Positions 14,761 to 22,475 of a DNA stretch of 34,829 nt are shown here, piece after piece. Below the pieces are notes generated by a model. It worked only from the letters and a program-made list of their open reading frames with translations. It did no database searches and had not been told where the DNA came from. The position numbers and the translations under genes are program-made. The DNA is from Rheinheimera sp. 1928-s. GTDB lineage: Bacteria > Pseudomonadota > Gammaproteobacteria > Enterobacterales > Alteromonadaceae. How positions within the stretch are numbered: position 1 is the stretch's first letter; every line of letters starts with the position of its first letter. The stretch covers positions 317,614-352,442 of the forward strand of contig NZ_JARIXP010000002.1 of assembly GCF_029269265.1 (NCBI RefSeq). Reading direction: 5' to 3'.

Positions 14761-16353
14761 ATGAAAAAGGAATTCCTGGATACCAGTAACAGTCTGAGTT
14801 TATTGACTAAACATATAGCGCTTTTATTCGGCTATGCGATGGTTTATCTGGGCTTGTACGCCCTATCCAAAAACTTTTTTACTCACCAAGGCTGGTCTAC
14901 ATGGTATATGCCCAATGGTTTTCGGTTAGCCATGTTGTTGATACTGCCATGGCGTTACTGGTCAACCATTTTTGTTACCGAATTCTTTTGTCAGCGCTCA
15001 ATCACACTGTATTACGGCAATGTACCTGCTGAGTTTTGGTATTCCTTTCTCAGAGGTATGGCAACCAGAACTCTTTGTGCTTTACCAGTTATTTGGATCA
15101 AACATCATTTCCAAACTGCTGCGCTTCACAAACTCAAGTTTGGGCTAATGCTACTTGCGGCAACATTTGCATTTTCTATCGTCAGTGCCACTGATTTGGT
15201 GCTACTAAGTAAGTTCTATCAGAACATCCCTGCTGAGAGAAAACTGGAAGTGTGGCTTTCTTTTGTTACCGGAGGCTGTATTGGTATTTTGCTGGTTTGC
15301 CCTTTGCTATTGGCGGTATACCAACTGACAACCCAAAAGGTATTTCAAGCTATTCACTCTAAACTTTGGCTACATAGCGCCTTGTTAGCAGCATCAGGTA
15401 TTGTCGCTTATGTTGTATTCCAGTCAGAACCAGCGTCGCTTTACTTGCTGGCATCACTGAGCCTGATACCGGCTTTATATGAGAGTTTTCGGCATGGCTG
15501 GTTAGGGGCTGTATTTTCTTTGACCTTAATCAACCTGTTCCTTGGCCTGTCGCTCTATGGCAGTTCTGGCACTCTTACCATGCAACAAATTCAGGTTCTG
15601 GTGCTACTGATCAACATCACTACCTTGCTATTTGGTGCGGCGGTATCAGAGCAGCATGAGCTAACAGCAGAGCTTCGAGCAAAGAACACTGCCCTGACAG
15701 AACTGGCAAATCGGAACCTGAAACTAGCAGAAAAGTTTTCAACACTGCAAGAAAACGAGCGCAAGCACTTATCGAATGAATTACATGATGAATTAGGCCA
15801 AACAGTAACAGCTCTGAAAATGGAAGCCATGGCGCTGTCTCGCAGCAAAGACCAACAGATGTTTAAGGACAATCTGCCAAGACTGACAAAGGCTGTCGAT
15901 CATATCTATGAGGCCGTCTATCGACTGATGAATCAGCTTCGCCCAAGGCTTTTAGAAGAACTTGGCTTAGTGAATGCGCTGACCACAGGCCAGCTACCTT
16001 CCATGCTAAAAAACGCTAACATTCACTACATCACCGACATCAGCCCCTTGGTGCTTCAGCTGCCACAAGAGCTACAAACCACCTTATTTCGCGCTTGTCA
16101 GGAAGGGATTACCAATGTGGTAAAACATAGTAATGCCAGTACATGCAAACTTCAGATCAACGTCATTGAGGACAATGCAGAACTTCTACTTACTGACAAT
16201 GGTACAATCAAAGCAACAGCACAATCGGGTAAGTTTGGACTGCAGGGTATAAAAGACAGGGTGATGGCCTATGGTGGTACTTTTAGGTTTATGTCTGGCT
16301 CTGAAGGTACGTCGATCTCTGTTCGTTTGCCTTTAACATTAAAGCCAGACTAA
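14761..16353 (+). CDS. MASE1-type membrane sensor histidine kinase (HisKA_3)
   Basis: A 530-residue kinase. Residues about 15-295 hold eight or more membrane segments of MASE1 type, including WYMPNGFRLAMLLILPW. A coiled region at about 296-330 leads to the HisKA_3 dimerisation helix with phosphoacceptor H342 in ERKHLSNELHDELGQ. The ATP-binding domain shows N452 in the N box (CQEGITNVVKHSNA), DNG at 479-481 and GLQGI at 493-497. AAGGG lies just upstream of ATG 14761. MASE1 sensors respond to membrane or small-molecule signals that are mostly unknown. It is divergent from its likely partner regulator and overlaps the end of the convergent small gene at 16350 by 4 bp. Confidence 0.92.
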   Translation: MKKEFLDTSNSLSLLTKHIALLFGYAMVYLGLYALSKNFFTHQGWSTWYMPNGFRLAMLLILPWRYWSTIFVTEFFCQRSITLYYGNVPAEFWYSFLRGMATRTLCALPVIWIKHHFQTAALHKLKFGLMLLAATFAFSIVSATDLVLLSKFYQNIPAERKLEVWLSFVTGGCIGILLVCPLLLAVYQLTTQKVFQAIHSKLWLHSALLAASGIVAYVVFQSEPASLYLLASLSLIPALYESFRHGWLGAVFSLTLINLFLGLSLYGSSGTLTMQQIQVLVLLINITTLLFGAAVSEQHELTAELRAKNTALTELANRNLKLAEKFSTLQENERKHLSNELHDELGQTVTALKMEAMALSRSKDQQMFKDNLPRLTKAVDHIYEAVYRLMNQLRPRLLEELGLVNALTTGQLPSMLKNANIHYITDISPLVLQLPQELQTTLFRACQEGITNVVKHSNASTCKLQINVIEDNAELLLTDNGTIKATAQSGKFGLQGIKDRVMAYGGTFRFMSGSEGTSISVRLPLTLKPD

Positions 16354-16595
16354 CTCAGTATGGTCATATAGTTACCATCCGGCAGTCGCTGCCATTGAGT
16401 GTCGGGTAGTCTTTGGATGATCCAGACAAATTCATGTGGCTGCATCTGCTCTAACGTCATGCGTACAAAACTGTCTGAAAAAATTATAGTTCGCGCTGGC
16501 TGGCTATCAATGTGGATCGACCAGCCATTACTGTCTTGATAAACAGAGCAATTAAACAGCGTACTGAGTGCCGCTACACAATCGTCCGTGGTCAT
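16350..16595 (-). CDS. Small protein of unknown function, coupled to the gene upstream
   Basis: An 81-residue protein starting at ATG 16595, which lies one base after the stop of the preceding gene (TAA-A-ATG). A ribosome site AGGA sits in the end of that gene, so translation is coupled. An open frame reaches back to 16673, but that part overlaps the upstream gene and is unlikely. The protein has no signal or membrane segment. It contains FNCSVYQDSNGWSIHIDSQPARTIIF and EFVWIIQRLPDTQW, which look like a small alpha/beta fold. I do not recognise it. The two genes 16350-17238 lie tail to tail with the histidine kinase. Confidence 0.65.
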   Translation of the reverse strand: MTTDDCVAALSTLFNCSVYQDSNGWSIHIDSQPARTIIFSDSFVRMTLEQMQPHEFVWIIQRLPDTQWQRLPDGNYMTILS

Positions 16596-16596
16596 T

Positions 16597-17238
16597 TTAG
16601 TTATCCTGAAACGAATACACGGTCGGTAAGTAAATCTCTTCCCCTGCCTGATGTTTCTTCTCAGCAAAGTCAAAGAAGTTCTTAATCGTTACACCGTACA
16701 CCTTTTGCGTGTTGAACTGCGACACCAGCGTTTCGACAAACTCCTCCGCAATGTTATGAGCACAGCGTATCAGTTGCAGGTCAGCTTCATCGCCATGTTC
16801 AAAATACAGCTTAATAAATGTATGCAGCTGAGCAATCCGAAACACCACTTTCATAATCCCTGGCTTCCAGAATTTGAAGTCCATTTCAGGATGGTTAGCT
16901 AAATCAAAATCGAATTCACGACTACCTTTCCATGGCACACAATGAATTTCAAAGCCATGTGGCGTGAACACTTTATAGACAGAAACCCTTGGTTTGTTCG
17001 GCCACACTAATTGCCCCATCCCATCTTCGACAGCACCTAAATAACGAGCATTCCAGTTACGCTGATCAGTCAATATGTCTAATGAGTTTTCAAAACCATA
17101 CTTCAGCATCCCTTCGGCCATGCCTAAAGAGGTTGCCACTGAGTGATAAAAAGCGGGGATATTACCGAAGGTGATTTTACGTTTTAAGCGATTAATTTCG
17201 CGCAGTCGGTTTTCGACTTGTTTGATGGTATCCGTCAT
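16597..17238 (-). CDS. Protein of unknown function, 213 aa
   Basis: A soluble 213-residue protein starting at ATG 17238. It has a basic, helical N-terminus (VENRLREINRLKRKITFG), an aromatic-rich middle (HCVPWKGSREFDFDL, FKFWKPGIMKVVFRIAQL) and a helical C-terminus. I recognise no family, catalytic motif, signal peptide or membrane segment. It is followed directly by the coupled 81-residue gene, so the two probably work together. The whole group faces the same way as the gene at 17415-18143 and is separated from it by a 176-bp gap containing a dyad. Confidence 0.65.
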   Translation of the reverse strand: MTDTIKQVENRLREINRLKRKITFGNIPAFYHSVATSLGMAEGMLKYGFENSLDILTDQRNWNARYLGAVEDGMGQLVWPNKPRVSVYKVFTPHGFEIHCVPWKGSREFDFDLANHPEMDFKFWKPGIMKVVFRIAQLHTFIKLYFEHGDEADLQLIRCAHNIAEEFVETLVSQFNTQKVYGVTIKNFFDFAEKKHQAGEEIYLPTVYSFQDN

Positions 17239-17334
17239 CGTCTCGCCAGCCCTAGAGATAGTGCGCTGACTCTACTCGGCTACTTGCTTGAAGTATCTAA
17301 GAAAAGTTCTGAGATTCCCTAAAATGGAGTGATT

Positions 17335-17361
17335 AGAGTGAAAGCCGTCAACATTCACTCT
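17335..17361. promoter_or_regulatory. Dyad in the gap before the 17238 gene start
   Basis: AGAGTGAA (17335-17342) and TTCACTCT (17354-17361) form a perfect 8-bp dyad with an 11-nt centre. A second pair, GCCGTCA and TGACGGC, overlaps it on a wider scale. It lies between the end of the gene at 17415 and the start of the one at 17238, so it may be a terminator-like structure or a regulator site. There is no T run. Confidence 0.4.
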
Positions 17362-17414
17362 GCCCCTTCCTGCCAGAGGACAAAGGCTAACGCTGACGGC
17401 CCGCACTTTGCAGA

Positions 17415-18143
17415 CTATTTACCAGAACTGAGGGGTTTTGTTTTAATTTTCAGCTCTTTAACTCGTTGCAAAAGTTGTTTGTCTGAATATGAATTCCATT
17501 TATTCCAGAGTTCTTTGTGCGTCATGCTATTGGTTACACGTACAAGTCGAAGTTTCGCCCTATGCGAAGTAGGTTTCTCACCCACCGTTTTTAGAGGACG
17601 CTTCAGATTGCTTGCGATTAAATCCGTCACGGTGAGATAGCCAAAATCATGGAGTCGGTAAAGCATCTTAGCCAACTCTTTTTGATCGAGTTTTAGGCCT
17701 ATTTTTTCTATTTCGGTCAGAAGGGCAATACACTCCTGATCTTCAAAAAAGAACTCATAGCCAAGTGGATTCTCAGCAAGCTTTGTTGCAGCCGGGAACT
17801 CGACAAAGATAAAGTTATCTTCACCATAATGCCGAGCAACATTAGTCGTGCCGTTAGTCGATGTTTCGTAAATCGTCCCCAAATTATTGGTTGTCTCGTG
17901 AAAGAACATGAGCAACCTGACCTCTTTATGACTCAGGTTGGTATTGTAAATTGAGTTGAACATAAACCAATCATTTGTTTCATGCCACTTACTGAAATCA
18001 AAATCAGCGTGGTTACCACCTTCAATAGCTGCAATCAAAAATGGACGCTCGACACTCTCAGGTGTTGCCAAAAAAGGATTATCTTTTGTTCCAATGCGCA
18101 CTTTAGGTGATTTTTTACCGACTTTATCGTGTCCATCTTCCAT
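17415..18143 (-). CDS. Protein of unknown function, 242 aa
   Basis: A 242-residue soluble protein. Start chosen at ATG 18143 because GAGG lies 7 nt upstream; an ATG at 18155 would add four residues and has no ribosome site. The C-terminal third is basic and helical (LASNLKRPLKTVGE, KLRLVRVTNSMTHKELWNKWNSY, VKELKIKTKPLSSG). The middle has TNNLGTIYETSTNGTTNVARHYGEDNF, which fits a compact alpha/beta region. No known family or catalytic motif is recognised. It is divergent from the DUF3987 gene with a 290-bp gap, so it could be a replication-linked regulator, but that is only position-based. Confidence 0.65.
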   Translation of the reverse strand: MEDGHDKVGKKSPKVRIGTKDNPFLATPESVERPFLIAAIEGGNHADFDFSKWHETNDWFMFNSIYNTNLSHKEVRLLMFFHETTNNLGTIYETSTNGTTNVARHYGEDNFIFVEFPAATKLAENPLGYEFFFEDQECIALLTEIEKIGLKLDQKELAKMLYRLHDFGYLTVTDLIASNLKRPLKTVGEKPTSHRAKLRLVRVTNSMTHKELWNKWNSYSDKQLLQRVKELKIKTKPLSSGK

Positions 18144-18433
18144 ACAACACCTCATTTAGCCTGCGATAGGTAAGCGACTGATTTAATTGAAATAAACATT
18201 ATAAGAAAGTAGCTAAAGTTGAAACATTCGGCAAGGTAACTACAGATTTAGTATACCAAAATCTTGTCCTTCGTTTTGACAAATTTAGACCTATGAATTC
18301 GGTTAAAAAGCCTTTTAAATCAACGGCCTCAGGGGGTTTTTAAGCGTGGGGGAAACGCGGGTAACAGGGAGGGATAAAAAAATCGCCTAATGACTACCTT
18401 CACTACGAAGAAGGTCATATCGAGGAAAATATT
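18144..18433. promoter_or_regulatory. Control region, possible origin, upstream of the replication-like genes
   Basis: This 290-bp gene-free gap between divergent genes is A+T rich on the left. At 18329-18375 it holds a sharp G-rich run on the plus strand (AGGGGGTTTTT, GTGGGGGAAACG, CAGGGAGGG). Then comes a bulged stem, TGAC-TAC-CTTC (18391-18401) with GAAGGTCA (18410-18417), and a weak GAGG 12 nt before ATG 18434. Strong strand asymmetry plus a hairpin just before Rep-like genes is what a replication origin or tightly controlled leader would look like. Nothing proves it. Confidence 0.4.
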
Positions 18434-20077
18434 ATGCCTAAAAAACTGAAAAAAACCAAGAGTAAAAAGGGTATTACACCAAAACCATTGCCAGCTCGTG
18501 GTTACGATGTCCCACCAATGCCTACTAATTTGCTGCCTGCATGGCCACAGCGAATCGTCCAAAATGTGAGTGCCGTAACAAAAACGCCTCCAGAGTTTGC
18601 GGCGGCACCACTTGTCGTAATGATAAGCCTGTTGCTGTCTAATAAATATGAGATCGTTACGGACAGTGAAACACCACAATACAGCATCTCAGGTAACTTG
18701 TCTGGCCTTGTTTGCGCAGCTTCTGGAAATAACAAATCGGGTGCTGTTCAAGCTGTTATGGCTTGCCTCGAAATCCTTGGAAAAAAGGTCGCCAAAGAAT
18801 TTAACAAGGCTTTCCCTGAGCTGAAATCGTTCTTTGACAAGAAGAAAATTCAAAACGAAGAAAAGAAAAAGAAGGCAAAAAAACTTCTGAAAACTGCTGA
18901 CGATATATGGGAAGAAGATCCTGCTGAGTCTGCTGCTTTAGAGGAGCAAGCGACAAAATTACTGATCGACTCTCAGGTCGAACTGTTTCCGCCCAAACAG
19001 AAGGTTGTTGTTTGTAATGATGCTACACCCGCAGCATTTGCAAAGCATTTCAGTAGACAGACTTTTCCTATTATGCTTTTTCGCGATGAGTTTCCGCGTA
19101 TATTGACGCAACTCTTGGGCTCGAACTCCGACAGGCTTCGCACCTTTGCAATGGAAGCTATGGATGGAAAAAATGACTCTTCGGTAGATAGCTTTAGCGA
19201 TAAATTTAGCTTTAAGATGGTTGCACCAAAGCTCTCGCTCTTTGGCACCGCTCAGCCAGCTGTCATGTCCAAAATTGTTAACTCGATTAAGGATGGCTCT
19301 ATCCCAGATGATGGCCTCCTGTATCGTTTTCAGATCTTTATCATGTCAGATATGGACTCGCTTCCCACATACAGTGCTGCAACTCTTCATGACAAAGAAG
19401 CTCTAGATCAACTTTACCATTTCGTGACACAACTGGATGACGGTGAAATTTGTGCGATTGTCGGTAGTGGTAAACGCACAAAAGTCTACATGGAAGAAGA
19501 TGCTGAGAAAGCTTACCATCACTACATGAAATACTTGAACTACAAGTTAAGCAACGAAAACCTCAGCGTTCACCTATACAGCCATCTGAGTAAGTACCGC
19601 TCAATGGTTCCCTCTATCGCATTAGTCATAGCAGCCTTTCGCCAGTATGAAGAGAATGATTTTGAAGTCAAACGCCTGAAACCAATCACTTTAGCTGATA
19701 TGAAAATGGCTATTCGTTGGGCGAAGTACCTGGAACGTCATGTGAAAAAGTTATGGCAATCGGCGGACGAGCGTTTAGAAAACGCAAAACTGATTCTCTC
19801 ACGTATGGACGAATTAGATGATTCATTCTCATCGCGCGATTTGCAGCAAAAGTGCTGGAAAGGCTTACGTAAAAACCTCGACAAAATTAACGAGGCTCTG
19901 ACTTGCCTCCAAGAACACCACTATCTCTCACAAATTGAAGTTCTTAGCAGCAAAGGTGGCCGTCCAGCGATACGTTGGGTTAAGCACCCTGACATTGAGC
20001 GCACACCTAAAGAGCCTGTTACTAAAAAAGTGGTCCGTAAAAAGAAACTCAATGGCAAAAAGAAAAAGAAGGGCTGA
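18434..20077 (+). CDS. DUF3987-type primase-helicase-like protein
   Basis: A 547-residue protein matching the DUF3987/YfjI-like family, ATPase proteins common in plasmids, satellites and islands. Visible: the typical LLPAWPQRIVQNVSAVTKTPPEFAAAPLVVM at the N-terminus, and SGNNKSG with K101-S102 as a degenerate nucleotide-binding loop. Next come a charged helical insert at about 130-180, MLFRDEFPRIL as a Walker-B-like segment, and SLFGTAQPAVM followed by GLLYRFQIF. The C-terminus (about 460-547) is a winged-helix-like part plus a very basic lysine-rich tail that could bind DNA. It is 3 nt upstream of the Rep-like gene and probably supports replication or maintenance of the excised island. The exact activity is unproven. 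Confidence 0.72.
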   Translation: MPKKLKKTKSKKGITPKPLPARGYDVPPMPTNLLPAWPQRIVQNVSAVTKTPPEFAAAPLVVMISLLLSNKYEIVTDSETPQYSISGNLSGLVCAASGNNKSGAVQAVMACLEILGKKVAKEFNKAFPELKSFFDKKKIQNEEKKKKAKKLLKTADDIWEEDPAESAALEEQATKLLIDSQVELFPPKQKVVVCNDATPAAFAKHFSRQTFPIMLFRDEFPRILTQLLGSNSDRLRTFAMEAMDGKNDSSVDSFSDKFSFKMVAPKLSLFGTAQPAVMSKIVNSIKDGSIPDDGLLYRFQIFIMSDMDSLPTYSAATLHDKEALDQLYHFVTQLDDGEICAIVGSGKRTKVYMEEDAEKAYHHYMKYLNYKLSNENLSVHLYSHLSKYRSMVPSIALVIAAFRQYEENDFEVKRLKPITLADMKMAIRWAKYLERHVKKLWQSADERLENAKLILSRMDELDDSFSSRDLQQKCWKGLRKNLDKINEALTCLQEHHYLSQIEVLSSKGGRPAIRWVKHPDIERTPKEPVTKKVVRKKKLNGKKKKKG

Positions 20078-20080
20078 CCT

Positions 20081-21391
20081 ATGAGCAGTAAATCTACTTG
20101 TAATAGTACTACATTAGCTCTTAATGCACACGATAAGCCATTGAATGACATAGAGAATACTAAAATGACTAATGAATCTAAGCCACTACCATCTATTTAC
20201 ATGGAAGACATTAAACAGTATCAAGTTCCATTAGCTGCCTTTCGTAAATCCAGTAATCTGTTATTGCCAACGCGTGCCTATACCGCCTGCATAGACAAGT
20301 TCCCTTTATCAAATGTGGACTCAAAGTCCCTGAAAATAGCTGCAACTAAAGGCATGTTAGAGGTAGATACACAAGATAAGCTCATGTATCACTGCGATAA
20401 TCTGATTGAGAGCCAGCTGGGTGTACCACAGCAGTGGGCTGCGTATCCTATTATCGACTGCCTGACCATGACCCTTGCCGCTAAGGATAAAGAGCTTAAA
20501 CGTCTGGAACAGTTGCTGGATAACAAAGAATACAGTGAGAAGTACACAATTAAACGCAATTTCAACCGTCGTAAGTACTGTACTCACTTGTATGCAAGTA
20601 ATGTCCGTTTCTGCATCAAAGATCAGCCGCAAAAGTGGTTTTTGATTAACTTTGGCTTGAAAGGTAAGAAAGGATCTGATTACCACCGTGCAATGCAGAT
20701 TTCGTACAATCCGGCACGTTTTGAGGCCTCAGAGATCCGCCAATTTTTTGCCTTTTTAGACGATATGCAGGTCTTTCAGAACTATCGTAAAACCATGAAA
20801 GACGCGAATATTACCCGTATTGATATTGCGTTAGACTTAGTGTGCGTGCCGACGCCACTTGTTATTGTTGCCAAAGATCGTATCGAAAACTTTAGCTTCA
20901 AGCCGGACATACCGCGTGTTAATGAGGACGACCCATGTACATGGGTTCAGACTCATTATGTGGGTAGCCGTGAAGGTTGCTATTGGCTTGTGTATAGCAA
21001 AGTCGAAAAGGTCATGGCGAAGGACCAACGCAATATCGTGATGCTAACTGGCCCTGATACCAACCCTATGTATATAAGTCGGATTGAACGCGTTTATAAG
21101 CCGCAGAAGAACGGCAGTGTAAAAAAGTTATGGGATATTGAAACCACTCCATACTTTTTGAAAGGCACTAACTTCTATAGTCCTAAAGCCTTTAAGTTCA
21201 TACCGCAAGATCAGGTAACAATTGCACTACGTAAAGGTTATATGGCTTGGGCAATGGGCTATTATGGTCCAGCGTTTAACGCTCACCGTGAGTCAATGCA
21301 GCGTCACTTGCTGAACATCAATCATAAATGGTTCAAAAAAGCTCAAACTGCTGCCTTAATGCACTTAAAACAGACGATGTTAAACGACTAA
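20081..21391 (+). CDS. Putative replication initiation (Rep-like) protein
   Basis: A 436-residue protein starting at ATG 20081 with AAGGG overlapping the end of the previous gene. The segment ITRIDIALDLVCV (244-256) is the hallmark of replication initiators of the Rep_trans and phage-replication type (TRiDiA.D). It is followed by GCYWLVYSKVEKVM, fitting the conserved Y-x-K region of such proteins. A later stretch (ISRIERVYKPQKN, LWDIETTPYFLKGTNFY) fits the second half. If correct, it nicks and initiates rolling-circle-like copying of the excised circle with the DUF3987 protein as helicase. An in-frame ATG at 20165 is a possible later start. The assignment is by motif only, so moderate. Confidence 0.5.
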   Translation: MSSKSTCNSTTLALNAHDKPLNDIENTKMTNESKPLPSIYMEDIKQYQVPLAAFRKSSNLLLPTRAYTACIDKFPLSNVDSKSLKIAATKGMLEVDTQDKLMYHCDNLIESQLGVPQQWAAYPIIDCLTMTLAAKDKELKRLEQLLDNKEYSEKYTIKRNFNRRKYCTHLYASNVRFCIKDQPQKWFLINFGLKGKKGSDYHRAMQISYNPARFEASEIRQFFAFLDDMQVFQNYRKTMKDANITRIDIALDLVCVPTPLVIVAKDRIENFSFKPDIPRVNEDDPCTWVQTHYVGSREGCYWLVYSKVEKVMAKDQRNIVMLTGPDTNPMYISRIERVYKPQKNGSVKKLWDIETTPYFLKGTNFYSPKAFKFIPQDQVTIALRKGYMAWAMGYYGPAFNAHRESMQRHLLNINHKWFKKAQTAALMHLKQTMLND

Positions 21392-21401
21392 TAAATCTTA
21401 C

Positions 21402-21428
21402 AAGGGAGCTACTTAGGCTCCCTTTTTT
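21402..21428 (+). terminator. Intrinsic terminator after the replication-like genes
   Basis: An 8-bp stem AAGGGAGC (21402-21409) / GCTCCCTT (21417-21424) with a 7-nt loop and a run of T, 10 bp after the stop of the Rep-like gene. It separates this operon from the recombinase operon. Confidence 0.85.
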
Positions 21429-21485
21429 ATTGGGGTAAAGCTCGCTTATCCGCAGCAAAAATACCCCTTCAAATCATCCGGCAAC

Positions 21486-21514
21486 CAGTGCTACCTTGGT
21501 GTAGCACTGCTTTT
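21486..21514. other. Second hairpin before the recombinase operon: terminator or recombination site
   Basis: CAGTGCTAC (21486-21494), a 6-nt loop, and GTAGCACTG (21501-21509) form a perfect 9-bp stem followed by CTTTTC. It is 60 bp before the third recombinase gene. It may be a backup terminator, a leader structure, or a site used by the adjacent recombinase. Confidence 0.5.
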
Positions 21515-21569
21515 CTGTGTTCCCCCCTTTAAGACTCAATCACATACAAACACACACCGGAGATACGCT

Positions 21570-22475
21570 ATGTCTACAGCTAGCCCGTATGCGCTGTATA
21601 TCAGCCGTTTGTCGCCCAATAGTCAGCGCTCTATAGCGTCACAGCTCAATAGCGTTGGCAAGCTGATGAACTGGCCGGAAAAAGAACGTGCTGAGCGACT
21701 GCATCAAGTGGATTATCAGCAGGCGCTGCATATTCGTTCTGTGCTGACTCATGCTGGTTGGTCAGCCCGTTCTATTAATAGAGCCATTATTGCTATTCGA
21801 GGCATCGTGAAAGTGGCCGTTCTGACTGACCGTGCTGAGCAGCAACAGTCTGCCCACTTAGAAACCATTACACAGGTCAAGCATGGTCAGCATCAGGGCA
21901 ACCCCTTAACGGTGAAGCAGGTTGAAAAACTGTTTCACTTGCTGCGGGATGATATGTCACCCATAGGTATTCGTAATCAGTTGGTGTTTGCGCTACTGCT
22001 GGGTACGGGTCTTCGTCGCAGTGAGCTGGCAGCGTTAGAACTTGCTGATTACAACCGCCAGGCACAGACCTTGTTTGTAAGAAGTGGCAAGGGCAATAAA
22101 AGCAGAACCCTGTTTTTACCGCCATGGACACAAGAATACTTCGTTTCGTGGTCTCGCTTGCGGGGCAAAGACACCGGCTATTTGCTGTGCTCTGTCTATG
22201 CCAATGGCAGCGTGAAGACCATGGACAGCATGAATGTGTCCACCATCTATCGGTTGATTAAGCAAAAGCTGGCGCTGATTGGGGTTAAAAACGCATCCCC
22301 GCATGACTTGCGGCGCACTTTCATTACCCAGCTGTTAGAGCAGAATGTGGACCTCAATACCGTGCGTCAAATGGCAGGCCATTCGGATATCAGCACCACC
22401 ACCATTTACGACAAACGCGACCACCAGTTTATGCAAAAGGCAGCGTCGAACTTAAGTTATCGGAGCAAGCCATGA
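21570..22475 (+). CDS. XerC/D-like tyrosine recombinase
   Basis: A 301-residue XerC/D-sized recombinase, unlike the two 430-residue integrases on the left. The core-binding domain (about 1-100) is followed by the full catalytic set: R149 in GTGLRRSEL, K174 in RSGKGNK, H245-x-x-R248 in SPHDLRRTF, H271 in AGHSDIS and nucleophile Y280. All six residues are standard, so it should be active. ATG 21570 has GGAG 7 nt upstream. Its stop overlaps the start of the double-AAA+ gene (ATGA), so the two are coupled. It does not sit at an island end and no second att repeat is seen around it, so its target is not obvious. Confidence 0.92.
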   Translation: MSTASPYALYISRLSPNSQRSIASQLNSVGKLMNWPEKERAERLHQVDYQQALHIRSVLTHAGWSARSINRAIIAIRGIVKVAVLTDRAEQQQSAHLETITQVKHGQHQGNPLTVKQVEKLFHLLRDDMSPIGIRNQLVFALLLGTGLRRSELAALELADYNRQAQTLFVRSGKGNKSRTLFLPPWTQEYFVSWSRLRGKDTGYLLCSVYANGSVKTMDSMNVSTIYRLIKQKLALIGVKNASPHDLRRTFITQLLEQNVDLNTVRQMAGHSDISTTTIYDKRDHQFMQKAASNLSYRSKP

